A DNA stretch of 64,000 nucleotides from Pseudomonas sp. R37(2017) (lineage in GTDB: Bacteria > Pseudomonadota > Gammaproteobacteria > Pseudomonadales > Pseudomonadaceae), in the NCBI RefSeq assembly GCF_002113375.1, contig NZ_NEHO01000012.1, positions 1-64,000 on the forward strand, written 5' to 3'. Position numbers and translations under genes: made by a program. How positions within the stretch are numbered: position 1 is the stretch's first letter; each line of letters opens with the position of its first letter. Under the pieces are notes generated by a model. It saw nothing but the letters and a program-made list of their open reading frames with translations. It did not search any database and was not told the DNA's origin. This document shows, in pieces, positions 8,529 to 16,142 of this stretch.

Positions 8529-9791
8529 ATGCTCGCCCCCGTACAAATCACTTCCGCTACTCGCCAGAACCTCTGGCGCCTGACGTTTATCCGCACGTTG
8601 GTGCTGGCCGCCCAGGCCGGTTCCGTGGGCCTGGCCTACTGGCTCGAATTGTTGCCGCTGCCCTGGTTTCAGCTGGCCGCGACGCTCGCATGTTCAATGC
8701 TGTTGTGCGTGTTCACGGCGATTCGCCTGCGCACCTCGTGGCCGGTGACTGAGCTCGAATACGCTGTGCAACTGGCTTGCGACCTGTTTATCCACAGCGC
8801 ATTGCTGTTTTTCTCCGGCGGCTCGACCAACCCCTTCGTCTCCTATTACCTGGTGCCGCTGACCATTGCCGCGGTGACGTTGCCATGGCGTTATTCGGTG
8901 ATCCTGTCGGGTATCGCGCTGACGATGTACACGCTGTTGCTGGCGCAGTTCTACCCGCTGCAAACCTTCCCCATCGCTCGGGAAAACCTGCAGGTGTACG
9001 GGATGTGGTTGAGCTTTGCCCTCGCCGCCGCCGTGATCACCTTCTTCGCCGCGCGCATGGCCGAGGAGCTGCGCCGCCAGGAAGAATTGCGCGCCATTCG
9101 CCGCGAAGAGGGTCTGCGCGATCAGCAACTGCTGGCCGTCGCCACCCAGGCCGCTGGTGCAGCCCATGAGCTGGGCACGCCGCTGGCGACCATGAGTGTG
9201 CTGCTCAACGAAATGCGTCAGGATCACCATGACCCGATGTTGCAGGACGACCTGAGCGTGCTGCAGGATCAGGTCAAGCTGTGCAAAGAGACCTTGCAGC
9301 AACTGGTGCGTGCCGCCGAGGCCAATCGCCGGCTGGCGGTGGAGATGCAGGACGTCACCGATTGGCTCGATGAAGCGCTCAATCGCTGGCACCTGATGCG
9401 CCCGGAAGCCAGTTATCGCTTCCAGCGCCTTGGCCAGGGCCCGGTCCCTCGCATGGCGCCGCCGCCCGATCTGACCCAGGCGTTGCTGAATCTGCTGAAC
9501 AACGCCGCCGATGCCTGCCCGGAAGGGCTGCAAGTGACGCTGGACTGGGATTGGGAAAACCTCATCATCAGCATTCGTGACCACGGCGCTGGTGTGCCGC
9601 TGGCCATCGCCGAGCAAATCGGCAAGCCGTTTTTTACCACCAAGGGCAAAGGTTTCGGCCTGGGCCTGTTTTTGAGCAAGGCCAGCGTGACACGCGCCGG
9701 CGGCTCAGTGAAACTCTACAGTCATGAGGAAGGTGGAACGCTCACCGAGCTGCGCCTGCCCCGTGTCGCCCGAGGAGACGAACATGAGTGA
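8529..9791 (+). CDS. roxS: Redox-responsive sensor histidine kinase RoxS (RegB/PrrB family)
   Basis: This inner-membrane kinase senses respiratory redox state and phosphorylates RoxR. The frame is open from 8250, but ATG 8529 has CAGGAGAG upstream and starts at the usual RegB position, giving 420 residues. About six N-terminal hydrophobic helices are followed by the H-box AAHELGTPLATM with phospho-acceptor His213. A cysteine at 252 (KLCKETL) lies 39 residues later, matching the redox-active Cys of RegB. The ATP-binding domain has N (LLNLLNNAADA), G1 (DHGAGVP) and G2 (GKGFGLGLFL) boxes. The stop overlaps the roxR start by 8 nt, indicating coupling. Confidence 0.93.
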   Translation: MLAPVQITSATRQNLWRLTFIRTLVLAAQAGSVGLAYWLELLPLPWFQLAATLACSMLLCVFTAIRLRTSWPVTELEYAVQLACDLFIHSALLFFSGGSTNPFVSYYLVPLTIAAVTLPWRYSVILSGIALTMYTLLLAQFYPLQTFPIARENLQVYGMWLSFALAAAVITFFAARMAEELRRQEELRAIRREEGLRDQQLLAVATQAAGAAHELGTPLATMSVLLNEMRQDHHDPMLQDDLSVLQDQVKLCKETLQQLVRAAEANRRLAVEMQDVTDWLDEALNRWHLMRPEASYRFQRLGQGPVPRMAPPPDLTQALLNLLNNAADACPEGLQVTLDWDWENLIISIRDHGAGVPLAIAEQIGKPFFTTKGKGFGLGLFLSKASVTRAGGSVKLYSHEEGGTLTELRLPRVARGDEHE

Positions 9792-10344
9792 AGAGATCCA
9801 AGTCGAAGGCGAAGAACTGCCGCATTTGTTGCTGGTCGATGACGACGCCACATTTACCCGCGTCATGGCCCGCGCCATGGCCCGCCGGGGTTTTCGCGTC
9901 AGCACCGCGAGTTCCGCCGAGGAAGGCCTGGAGCTGGCCAAGGCCGATCTGCCGGATTACGCCGCGCTGGACTTGAAGATGGACGGTGATTCCGGCCTGG
10001 TGCTGTTGCCCAAGTTGCTGGAAATGGACCCGGAAATGCGCGTGGTGATCCTCACCGGCTATTCGAGCATTGCCACTGCCGTCGAGGCGATCAAGCGCGG
10101 TGCCTGCAATTACCTGTGCAAACCGGCGGATGCGGACGACGTGCTGGCGGCGTTGCTGTCCGAACACGCCGACCTCGACAGCCTGGTACCGGAAAACCCG
10201 ATGTCCGTGGACCGCCTGCAGTGGGAGCATATCCAGCGCGTGCTGACCGAGCACGAAGGCAATATCTCTGCCACTGCCCGTGCCCTGGGCATGCACCGCC
10301 GCACCCTGCAGCGCAAACTGCAGAAGCGCCCCGTTCGCCGCTGA
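9784..10344 (+). CDS. roxR: Response regulator RoxR (RegA/PrrA family)
   Basis: This DNA-binding partner of RoxS controls terminal-oxidase and respiration-related genes in pseudomonads. ATG 9784 is chosen over the upstream in-frame start because GGAG lies about 8 nt before it. The 186-residue product has a receiver domain with the acidic pocket (LLVDDD), phospho-acceptor Asp63 (ALDLKMDGD) and Lys in CKPAD. It ends in a Fis-type helix-turn-helix (ISATARALGMHRRTLQRKLQ). RegA itself is phosphorylated at Asp63, so the alignment is exact. The start lies inside the roxS stop. Confidence 0.93.
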   Translation: MSEEIQVEGEELPHLLLVDDDATFTRVMARAMARRGFRVSTASSAEEGLELAKADLPDYAALDLKMDGDSGLVLLPKLLEMDPEMRVVILTGYSSIATAVEAIKRGACNYLCKPADADDVLAALLSEHADLDSLVPENPMSVDRLQWEHIQRVLTEHEGNISATARALGMHRRTLQRKLQKRPVRR

Positions 10345-10384
10345 ACCTGCGCTGAACGAATGCGGGCCGTTTCTCGCGACAAAC

Positions 10385-10410
10385 CGAACCGATCATCTAT
10401 GATCGGTTCG
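10385..10410. promoter_or_regulatory. Perfect 12-bp inverted repeat upstream of the ABC exporter gene
   Basis: cgaaccgatcat (10385-10396) and atgatcggttcg (10399-10410) are perfectly complementary with a 2-nt centre. It lies 41 nt after the roxR stop and 31 nt before the next start. No clear U-tract follows. The compact symmetry fits a dimeric regulator's operator at least as well as a terminator; neither is proven. Confidence 0.5.
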
Positions 10411-10441
10411 TGTGTGCACTTTTCTCTATCGAGCCTTATCC

Positions 10442-12169
10442 ATGAATCAGAACGCTGAGTATTCCGCGGTCAACGACGCCGTGCGCGGGCAGTTTTTTCG
10501 CAAAGTGTGGGCGATGATCACGCCTTACTGGCGCAGTGAGGAGAGGGTCAAGGCCTGGACGCTGCTGATCGCGGTGATTGCGCTGTCGTTGATCAGCGTG
10601 GGGATCTCGGTGTGGTTCAACACCTGGTACAAGGACTTCTACAACGCCCTGCAAAAGAAGGACGAAGCGGCGTTCTGGCAACTGATCCTGTACTTCTGCG
10701 CGATTGCGGCGGTGGCGATTGTCGGCGCGGTGTACCGGCTCTACCTGACCCAGATGCTGACGATCCGCTGGCGGGCATGGCTGACGGAAAAGCACTTTGC
10801 GCGCTGGCTCGCCGACAAGAATTACTACCAGCTGGAACAGGGCGGTTACACCGATAACCCGGACCAGCGGATTTCCGAAGACCTCAACAACTTCACCTCC
10901 AATACGCTTGAACTGGGTATCGGGTTGCTGCGCAATATCGTCAGCCTGGTGTCGTTCTCGATCATTCTGTGGGGCGTGTCGGGCAGTATCGAGGTATTCG
11001 GCATCACCATTCCCGGCTACATGTTCTGGTGCGTACTGGTTTACGCGGTGGTGGGCAGTTGGTTGACGCACTTGATCGGTCGTCGCCTGATCGGTCTGAA
11101 CAACCAACAACAACGCTTCGAAGCCGACCTGCGTTTCTCCATGGTGCGAATTCGCGAGAATGCCGAAAGCATCGCGTTGTACAACGGCGAAACGAACGAA
11201 AATCGCCGGTTGAGCAATCGCTTCGGGATGGTCTGGCATAACTTCTGGGAGATCATGAAGGTGTCCAAGCGCCTGACGTTCTTCACCGCCGGTTACAGCC
11301 AGGCTGCCATTATCTTCCCGTTCATCGTTGCTTCGCCGCGCTACCTTTCCGGCAAGATCGAGCTCGGCGAACTGATGCAAATCAGCTCGGCGTTCGGCAA
11401 TGTGCAGGAAAGCTTCAGCTGGTTTATCAGTGCGTACCAGAGCCTCGCCTCCTGGCGCGCCACCTGCGATCGTCTGCTGAGCTTCCACCAGGCCATGGCT
11501 GACAACGAAGAGCGTGCGCCGGCCATCGACGTACAAAACTCGGGCTCCGCGCTTGAAGTGCACAATCTCGGTCTCGACCTGGCTGGAGGTCGTCACCTGC
11601 TGAGCAACGCCGACATGACCGTGGAGGAGGGCGAGCGTGTGATGCTCAGCGGTCGTTCCGGCAGCGGCAAGTCGACCCTGCTGCGGGCGATGGGGCATCT
11701 GTGGCCGGCCGGCCACGGCAGTATCCGCCTGCCAGCGGCGCGCTACCTGTTCCTGCCGCAAAAACCCTACTTGCCGATTGGCACCCTGCGCGATGTCCTC
11801 AGTTATCCACAACCTGGCGATACCTATCCGAACGAACGCTATGTGCAGGTGCTGGAAACCTGTCGCCTGCCGCACCTGATCGCCCGTCTCGACGAGGCCA
11901 ACCACTGGCAGCGCATGTTGTCGCCGGGTGAGCAGCAGCGCCTGGCCTTTGCCCGTGCACTGCTTTATGCGCCGCAATGGTTGTACATGGACGAAGCGAC
12001 TTCGGCGATGGACGAGGAGGATGAAGCGTCGCTGTATCAGGCGCTGATCGATGAGTTGCCGGGCTTGAGCATTGTCAGCGTCGGCCATCGCAGCAGCCTG
12101 AAGCGCTTCCATCCACGGCACATCCGTATCGAAAATGGCCACCTGGTGGACCAGGCCGTGACCGCTTGA
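10442..12169 (+). CDS. SbmA/BacA-like ABC transporter, fused membrane and ATPase domains
   Basis: This inner-membrane half-transporter belongs to the ABC_membrane_2 family (related to E. coli YddA, Rv1819c and peroxisomal ABCD proteins). Relatives move peptides, cobalamin or fatty acyl compounds; the substrate here is unknown. ATG 10442 gives 575 residues; a GTG ten codons upstream falls beside an inverted repeat and is less likely. The N-terminal half has about six helices and the family element WYKDFYNALQ. The ATPase domain carries Walker A GRSGSGKST (404-412), signature LSPGEQQR and Walker B LYMDEATSAMDE with Asp517. The ribosome-binding site is weak. Confidence 0.85.
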   Translation: MNQNAEYSAVNDAVRGQFFRKVWAMITPYWRSEERVKAWTLLIAVIALSLISVGISVWFNTWYKDFYNALQKKDEAAFWQLILYFCAIAAVAIVGAVYRLYLTQMLTIRWRAWLTEKHFARWLADKNYYQLEQGGYTDNPDQRISEDLNNFTSNTLELGIGLLRNIVSLVSFSIILWGVSGSIEVFGITIPGYMFWCVLVYAVVGSWLTHLIGRRLIGLNNQQQRFEADLRFSMVRIRENAESIALYNGETNENRRLSNRFGMVWHNFWEIMKVSKRLTFFTAGYSQAAIIFPFIVASPRYLSGKIELGELMQISSAFGNVQESFSWFISAYQSLASWRATCDRLLSFHQAMADNEERAPAIDVQNSGSALEVHNLGLDLAGGRHLLSNADMTVEEGERVMLSGRSGSGKSTLLRAMGHLWPAGHGSIRLPAARYLFLPQKPYLPIGTLRDVLSYPQPGDTYPNERYVQVLETCRLPHLIARLDEANHWQRMLSPGEQQRLAFARALLYAPQWLYMDEATSAMDEEDEASLYQALIDELPGLSIVSVGHRSSLKRFHPRHIRIENGHLVDQAVTA

Positions 12170-12180
12170 ACAACGAAGAC

Positions 12181-12276
12181 CCTGTAGGAGCGAGCATGCT
12201 CGCGACGACATTCTGGCAGGCAACATCGTCGTTGAATGTCAGTCAGCCATCGCGAGCATGCTCGCTCCTACAGGGT
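12181..12276. repeat. REP pair, GTAGGAGCGAGC type
   Basis: Two inverted copies of cctgtaggagcgagcatgct face each other around about 50 nt. The pair starts 11 nt after the ABC exporter stop and ends right where the operator-like site of the next regulator begins. It may stabilise the exporter mRNA 3' end. Confidence 0.9.
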
Positions 12277-12291
12277 GAGGTGATCGTACAA
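12277..12291 (-). promoter_or_regulatory. Candidate operator before the FCD regulator gene
   Basis: Read on the minus strand this is TTGTACGATCACCTC. It matches the site before kdgD (TTGTACGATGACCTA, 13441-13455) at 13 of 15 positions. It lies about 50 nt upstream of the regulator start, in the position expected for autoregulation. The recognising protein is inferred, not shown. Confidence 0.55.
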
Positions 12292-12339
12292 CCGCGTTGC
12301 GCTATGATGCGCTTTCAGTAACCGAATTTTTCGAGACAG

Positions 12340-13098
12340 ATGTTCACCATGGAAAACCTGAACGACACACCACGCCTCCCTCGCAAGCGCCGCAGCCTCG
12401 CTCAGGAACTGGTGACGGTGCTGTCCGAGCAGATCCGTGACGGTCATCTCAAGCGTGGCGACAAGTTGCCTACCGAGTCGGCCATCATGGATGCCCATGG
12501 CGTCAGCCGCACGGTGGTGCGCGAGGCGATTTCCCGTTTGCAGGCGGCAGGGCAGGTGGAAACCCGTCACGGTATCGGCACCTTCGTGCTCGACGCCCCG
12601 AGCCCGAGTGGTTTCCGTATCGACCCGGCGACCGTGGTGACCTTGCGTGATGTGCTGGCGATCCTGGAACTGCGCATCAGTCTGGAAGTGGAGTCTGCCG
12701 GGCTGGCGGCGCAACGCCGCAGCCCGGAACAACTGGCCAACATGCGCGCCGCCCTCGATGCGTTGAATGAAAGCGCCGCTCACGCCAGTGACGCCGTGGC
12801 GTCGGATTTCGCTTTCCACCTCGAAATCGCGCTGTCCACCGGCAACCGCTATTTCACCGACATCATGACCCACCTGGGCACCAGTATCATTCCGCGCACC
12901 CGGCTGAACTCCGCGCGCCTGGCCCATGACGACCAGCAGCACTACATGGGGCGCCTGAGCCGTGAGCACGAGGAAATCTACGACGCCATTGCCCGCCAGG
13001 ACTCCGATGCGGCCCGCGCGGCGATGCGCCTGCACCTGACCAACAGTCGTGAGCGGCTGCGTCATGCCCATGAAGAGGCTGAGGCGCAGCGGGGTTAG
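12340..13098 (+). CDS. GntR-family transcriptional regulator, FadR/FCD subfamily
   Basis: This 252-residue repressor-type protein probably controls the adjacent galactarate genes. The N-terminal winged helix (about 15-85) has the GntR signature KLPTESAIMDAHGVSRTVVR. The C-terminal all-helical FCD ligand domain carries the metal-ligand pattern D..FH (SDFAFHLEIA) and H in REHEEIYDAI. An in-frame ATG at 12349 is an alternative start; neither has a strong ribosome-binding site. It may correspond to the GguR-type galactarate/glucarate regulators of pseudomonads. The ligand is inferred from neighbours: galactarate or a pathway intermediate. Confidence 0.85.
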   Translation: MFTMENLNDTPRLPRKRRSLAQELVTVLSEQIRDGHLKRGDKLPTESAIMDAHGVSRTVVREAISRLQAAGQVETRHGIGTFVLDAPSPSGFRIDPATVVTLRDVLAILELRISLEVESAGLAAQRRSPEQLANMRAALDALNESAAHASDAVASDFAFHLEIALSTGNRYFTDIMTHLGTSIIPRTRLNSARLAHDDQQHYMGRLSREHEEIYDAIARQDSDAARAAMRLHLTNSRERLRHAHEEAEAQRG

Positions 13099-13133
13099 TT
13101 TTCTGCTTCATGCGATTCATCGTCTGATCTTCC

Positions 13134-13232
13134 GCCTTCGCGAGCAGGCTCGCTCCCACTGTTGATTGTGGATATTCCCGGATACTGGGGGCGCTCCCGA
13201 TCCAATGTGGGAGCGAGCCTGCTCGCGAAGGG
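13134..13232. repeat. REP pair, GTGGGAGCGAGCCTGCTCGCGAAG type
   Basis: Inverted copies of ccttcgcgagcaggctcgct and its reverse complement enclose about 50 nt. The pair sits between the regulator and kdgD. It is the same class as the pairs near 19.1, 20.2 and 22.2 kb. Confidence 0.9.
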
Positions 13233-13421
13233 GGCACCGCCATATCACAAACGTACTTCCTGCCCTGAAAACGGGTCCAGCCCAGCTATCTTCCGACAAC
13301 GTATCTCATGAACACCGTTTATCCAGGTGTTATTTTTCCTGCTCCCTACGCACAAGCCCTCTAGAGCGAGGTCTCAGCGTATTCTTGTCGAACAATTTTC
13401 ACCCCTGACGATGAAATGCAG
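13233..13421. other. Upstream intergenic sequence before the kdgD promoter
   Basis: About 190 nt, visibly less GC-rich than coding DNA, with no credible gene. Short plus-strand frames cross it but have no ribosome-binding site or family resemblance. It completes the 420-nt gap between the regulator and kdgD with the REP pair on its left and the promoter on its right. Confidence 0.4.
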
Positions 13422-13461
13422 TTGACGGTTGTATTTTAAGTTGTACGATGACCTACAACTT
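13422..13461 (+). promoter_or_regulatory. Promoter and overlapping operator of kdgD
   Basis: A -35 box TTGACG (13422-13427) and a -10-like TACGAT (13444-13449) are spaced by 16 nt. Over the -10 lies an inverted repeat AAGTTGTA (13438-13445) and TACAACTT (13454-13461). The part at 13441-13455 recurs, inverted, before the FCD regulator gene. Binding there would block RNA polymerase, consistent with repression by that regulator. Confidence 0.6.
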
Positions 13462-13516
13462 CGGCGCAGGCTGAACGGTTTTCTCCCACAACGTCGCTAT
13501 CCAGGGTGTTCGAATA

Positions 13517-14428
13517 ATGAATCCACAAGAACTGAAGTCCATCCTCTCTGCCGGTCTGCTGTCTTTCCCGGTCACCGATTTCAATGCACAGGGCGACTTC
13601 AATCGCGCGGGCTATATCAAGCGTCTCGAATGGCTGGCGCCATACGGCGCCTCGGCTTTGTTCGCCGCGGGCGGCACCGGTGAGTTCTTCTCTCTGGCAG
13701 CCAGCGAATATTCGGAAATCATCAAGACGGCCGTCGACACCTGCGCTTCCAGCGTGCCAATCCTGGCCGGTGTGGGCGGTTCGACCCGCCAGGCCATCGA
13801 ATACGCTCAGGAAGCCGAGCGCCTGGGCGCCAAAGGCCTGTTGCTGCTGCCGCACTACCTGACCGAAGCCAGCCAGGATGGCGTTGCCGCCCACGTTGAA
13901 GCCGTGTGTAAATCGGTCAACATCGGCGTGGTGGTCTACAACCGTAACGTCTGCCGCCTGAACGCACCGCTGCTGGAGCGTCTGGCCGAGCGCTGCCCGA
14001 ACCTGATCGGTTACAAGGACGGTCTGGGTGATATCGAGTTGATGGTGTCGATCCGTCGCCGCCTCGGCGATCGCTTCAGCTACCTGGGTGGCTTGCCGAC
14101 CGCCGAAGTCTACGCCGCGGCCTACAAGGCCCTGGGCGTGCCGGTCTACTCCTCGGCGGTGTTCAACTTCATCCCGAAAACCGCGATGGACTTCTACCAC
14201 GCGATCGCTCGTGAAGATCACGCCACTGTCGGCAAGATCATCGACGACTTCTTCCTGCCGTACCTGGACATCCGTAACCGCAAGGCCGGCTACGCCGTGA
14301 GCATCGTCAAGGCCGGGGCAAAGATTGCCGGCTACGACGCAGGTCCTGTGCGTGCACCGCTGACCGATCTGACCGGCGAAGAGTACGAAATGCTCGCCGC
14401 GCTGATCGACAAGCAGGGCGCGCAGTAA
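13517..14428 (+). CDS. kdgD: 5-dehydro-4-deoxyglucarate dehydratase
   Basis: This cytoplasmic class I aldolase-fold enzyme dehydrates and decarboxylates 5-dehydro-4-deoxy-D-glucarate to 2-oxoglutarate semialdehyde, CO2 and water. The 303-residue product is a DHDPS-superfamily barrel. It has the substrate-binding FAAGGTGEFFSL segment, VYNRNVC with the catalytic tyrosine, and Schiff-base Lys167 in LIGYKDGLGD. It is followed after a hairpin by the dehydrogenase that consumes its product and shares a cluster with GarD, which makes its substrate. Family and pathway assignment are strong. Confidence 0.94.
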   Translation: MNPQELKSILSAGLLSFPVTDFNAQGDFNRAGYIKRLEWLAPYGASALFAAGGTGEFFSLAASEYSEIIKTAVDTCASSVPILAGVGGSTRQAIEYAQEAERLGAKGLLLLPHYLTEASQDGVAAHVEAVCKSVNIGVVVYNRNVCRLNAPLLERLAERCPNLIGYKDGLGDIELMVSIRRRLGDRFSYLGGLPTAEVYAAAYKALGVPVYSSAVFNFIPKTAMDFYHAIAREDHATVGKIIDDFFLPYLDIRNRKAGYAVSIVKAGAKIAGYDAGPVRAPLTDLTGEEYEMLAALIDKQGAQ

Positions 14429-14445
14429 TACCCGATAAAACCAGG

Positions 14446-14470
14446 GCCGCTGAGTCATCGGCGGCTTTTT
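14446..14470 (+). terminator. Terminator-like hairpin between kdgD and the aldehyde dehydrogenase gene
   Basis: gccgctga (14446-14453) pairs with tcggcggc (14458-14465) with one G-T wobble and a 4-nt loop, followed by TTTTT. It sits 18 nt after the kdgD stop, with the next start only 27 nt later. It may be a leaky terminator that lowers expression of the downstream genes. Confidence 0.7.
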
Positions 14471-14497
14471 GCGTGAGGACTCCCAAGAGGGCAAGCC

Positions 14498-15943
14498 GTG
14501 GCTGATTCAAAGCGTTTCGATAACTACATCAACGGCGAATGGGTTGCCGGCGGCGACTATTCGACCAACATCAACCCATCCGAACTGACCGATGCCATCG
14601 GCGACTACGCCAAGGCTGACCTGGCTCAGGTCCACGCCGCCATCGACGCCGCCCGTGCTGCGTTCCCGGCGTGGTCGGTGTCGGGCATTCAGGCCCGTCA
14701 TGATTCCCTGGATAAAGTGGGTACGGAAATCCTCGCCCGTCGTGAAGAGCTCGGCACCCTGCTGGCCCGGGAAGAGGGCAAGACCTTGCCTGAAGCCATC
14801 GGCGAAGTGACCCGCGCCGGCAACATTTTCAAGTTCTTCGCCGGCGAGTGCCTGCGCCTGTCCGGCGACTATCTGCCGTCGGTGCGTCCGGGCGTCAACG
14901 TTGAAGTGACTCGCGAAGCGTTGGGTGTGGTCGGTCTGATCACCCCGTGGAACTTCCCGATTGCCATTCCGGCGTGGAAAATCGCTCCGGCCCTGGCCTA
15001 CGGCAACTGCGTCGTGTTGAAACCCGCGGACCTGGTTCCCGGGTGCGCCTGGGCCCTGGCCGAAATCATCTCCCGCGCGGGCTTCCCGGCCGGCGTGTTC
15101 AACCTGGTGATGGGCAGCGGTCGTGTGGTTGGCGATGCGCTGGTCCACAGCTCGAAAGTCGACGGCATCAGCTTCACCGGTTCCGTGGGTGTCGGTCGCC
15201 AGATCGCCGTGAGCTGTGTGTCGCGTCAGGCCAAAGTCCAGCTGGAAATGGGTGGCAAGAACCCGCAGATCATTCTCGACGATGCCGATCTCAAGCAAGC
15301 GGTCGAGCTGTCGGTGCAGAGTGCGTTCTACTCCACCGGCCAGCGCTGCACCGCTTCCAGTCGTTTTATCGTCACCGCGGGTATCCACGACAGGTTCGTC
15401 GAGGCCATGGCCGAGCGCATGAAGTCGATCAAGGTCGGTCATGCCTTGAAGGCTGGTACCGATATCGGCCCGGTGGTCTCGCAGGCGCAGCTTGAACAGG
15501 ACATGAAGTACATCGACATCGGCCAGTCCGAAGGTGCGCGCCTGGTCAGCGGCGGTGGCCTGGTGACCTGCGACACCGAGGGCTACTTCCTCGCGCCAAC
15601 CCTGTTTGCCGACAGCGAAGCCTCGATGCGCATCAGCCAGGAAGAAATTTTCGGCCCGGTGGCCAACATCGTCCGCGTGGCCGATTACGAAGCGGCGCTG
15701 GCCATGGCCAACGACACCGAGTTCGGTCTGTCGGCGGGTATCGCTACCACGTCGTTGAAGTACGCCAACCACTTCAAGCGCCACTCCCAGGCCGGGATGG
15801 TGATGGTCAACCTGCCGACCGCCGGTGTGGATTACCACGTTCCGTTCGGTGGGCGTAAAGGTTCATCCTATGGATCACGTGAGCAAGGTCGCTATGCGCA
15901 AGAGTTCTACACGGTCGTAAAGACCAGCTACATCGGTTCGTAA
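14498..15943 (+). CDS. 2-oxoglutarate semialdehyde dehydrogenase
   Basis: This 481-residue NAD(P)-dependent aldehyde dehydrogenase oxidises the semialdehyde from KdgD to 2-oxoglutarate, linking galactarate breakdown to the TCA cycle. The start is GTG with AAGAGG upstream. Family landmarks are TPWNFPIAIP, the Rossmann motif FTGSVGVGRQ, general base Glu250 in LEMGGKNP, catalytic Cys284 in GQRCTASS and EEIFGPV near the C-terminus. The product resembles the ketoglutarate semialdehyde dehydrogenases of aldarate clusters. The family allows other semialdehydes, so specificity rests on the neighbours. Confidence 0.9.
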   Translation: MADSKRFDNYINGEWVAGGDYSTNINPSELTDAIGDYAKADLAQVHAAIDAARAAFPAWSVSGIQARHDSLDKVGTEILARREELGTLLAREEGKTLPEAIGEVTRAGNIFKFFAGECLRLSGDYLPSVRPGVNVEVTREALGVVGLITPWNFPIAIPAWKIAPALAYGNCVVLKPADLVPGCAWALAEIISRAGFPAGVFNLVMGSGRVVGDALVHSSKVDGISFTGSVGVGRQIAVSCVSRQAKVQLEMGGKNPQIILDDADLKQAVELSVQSAFYSTGQRCTASSRFIVTAGIHDRFVEAMAERMKSIKVGHALKAGTDIGPVVSQAQLEQDMKYIDIGQSEGARLVSGGGLVTCDTEGYFLAPTLFADSEASMRISQEEIFGPVANIVRVADYEAALAMANDTEFGLSAGIATTSLKYANHFKRHSQAGMVMVNLPTAGVDYHVPFGGRKGSSYGSREQGRYAQEFYTVVKTSYIGS

Positions 15944-15986
15944 CGGAACACCCTGCGGTATCGACATCGATACCGCACCCCTGTTT

Positions 15987-16088
15987 CTGTAGGAGCGAGC
16001 TTGCTCGCGATGGACTTAAGGTCGCGAAAGTTCGCCTGATGCCCCGCGTCATCGTTGACCACCATCGCGAGCGTGCTCGCTCCTACAG
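15987..16088. repeat. REP pair, GTAGGAGCGAGC type
   Basis: Inverted copies of ctgtaggagcgagcttgctc and its complement enclose about 55 nt. The pair fills most of the 199-nt gap between the dehydrogenase and transporter genes and ends 54 nt before the transporter start. Confidence 0.9.
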
Positions 16089-16142
16089 ATACAGCTACAT
16101 CGTTATTACCCGCATAAAAATAATCAGTGGGAGTACATCTAC

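Noticed and set aside
12181..12276. Possible Rho-independent terminator at the REP pair after the ABC exporter
   Set aside because: The two arms match the dispersed REP class found many times in the window, with no U-tract, so it is better described as a REP doublet.
13166..13408. Plus-strand frame of 80 codons in the regulator-kdgD gap
   Set aside because: It starts inside a REP element, has no ribosome-binding site and encodes nothing recognisable.
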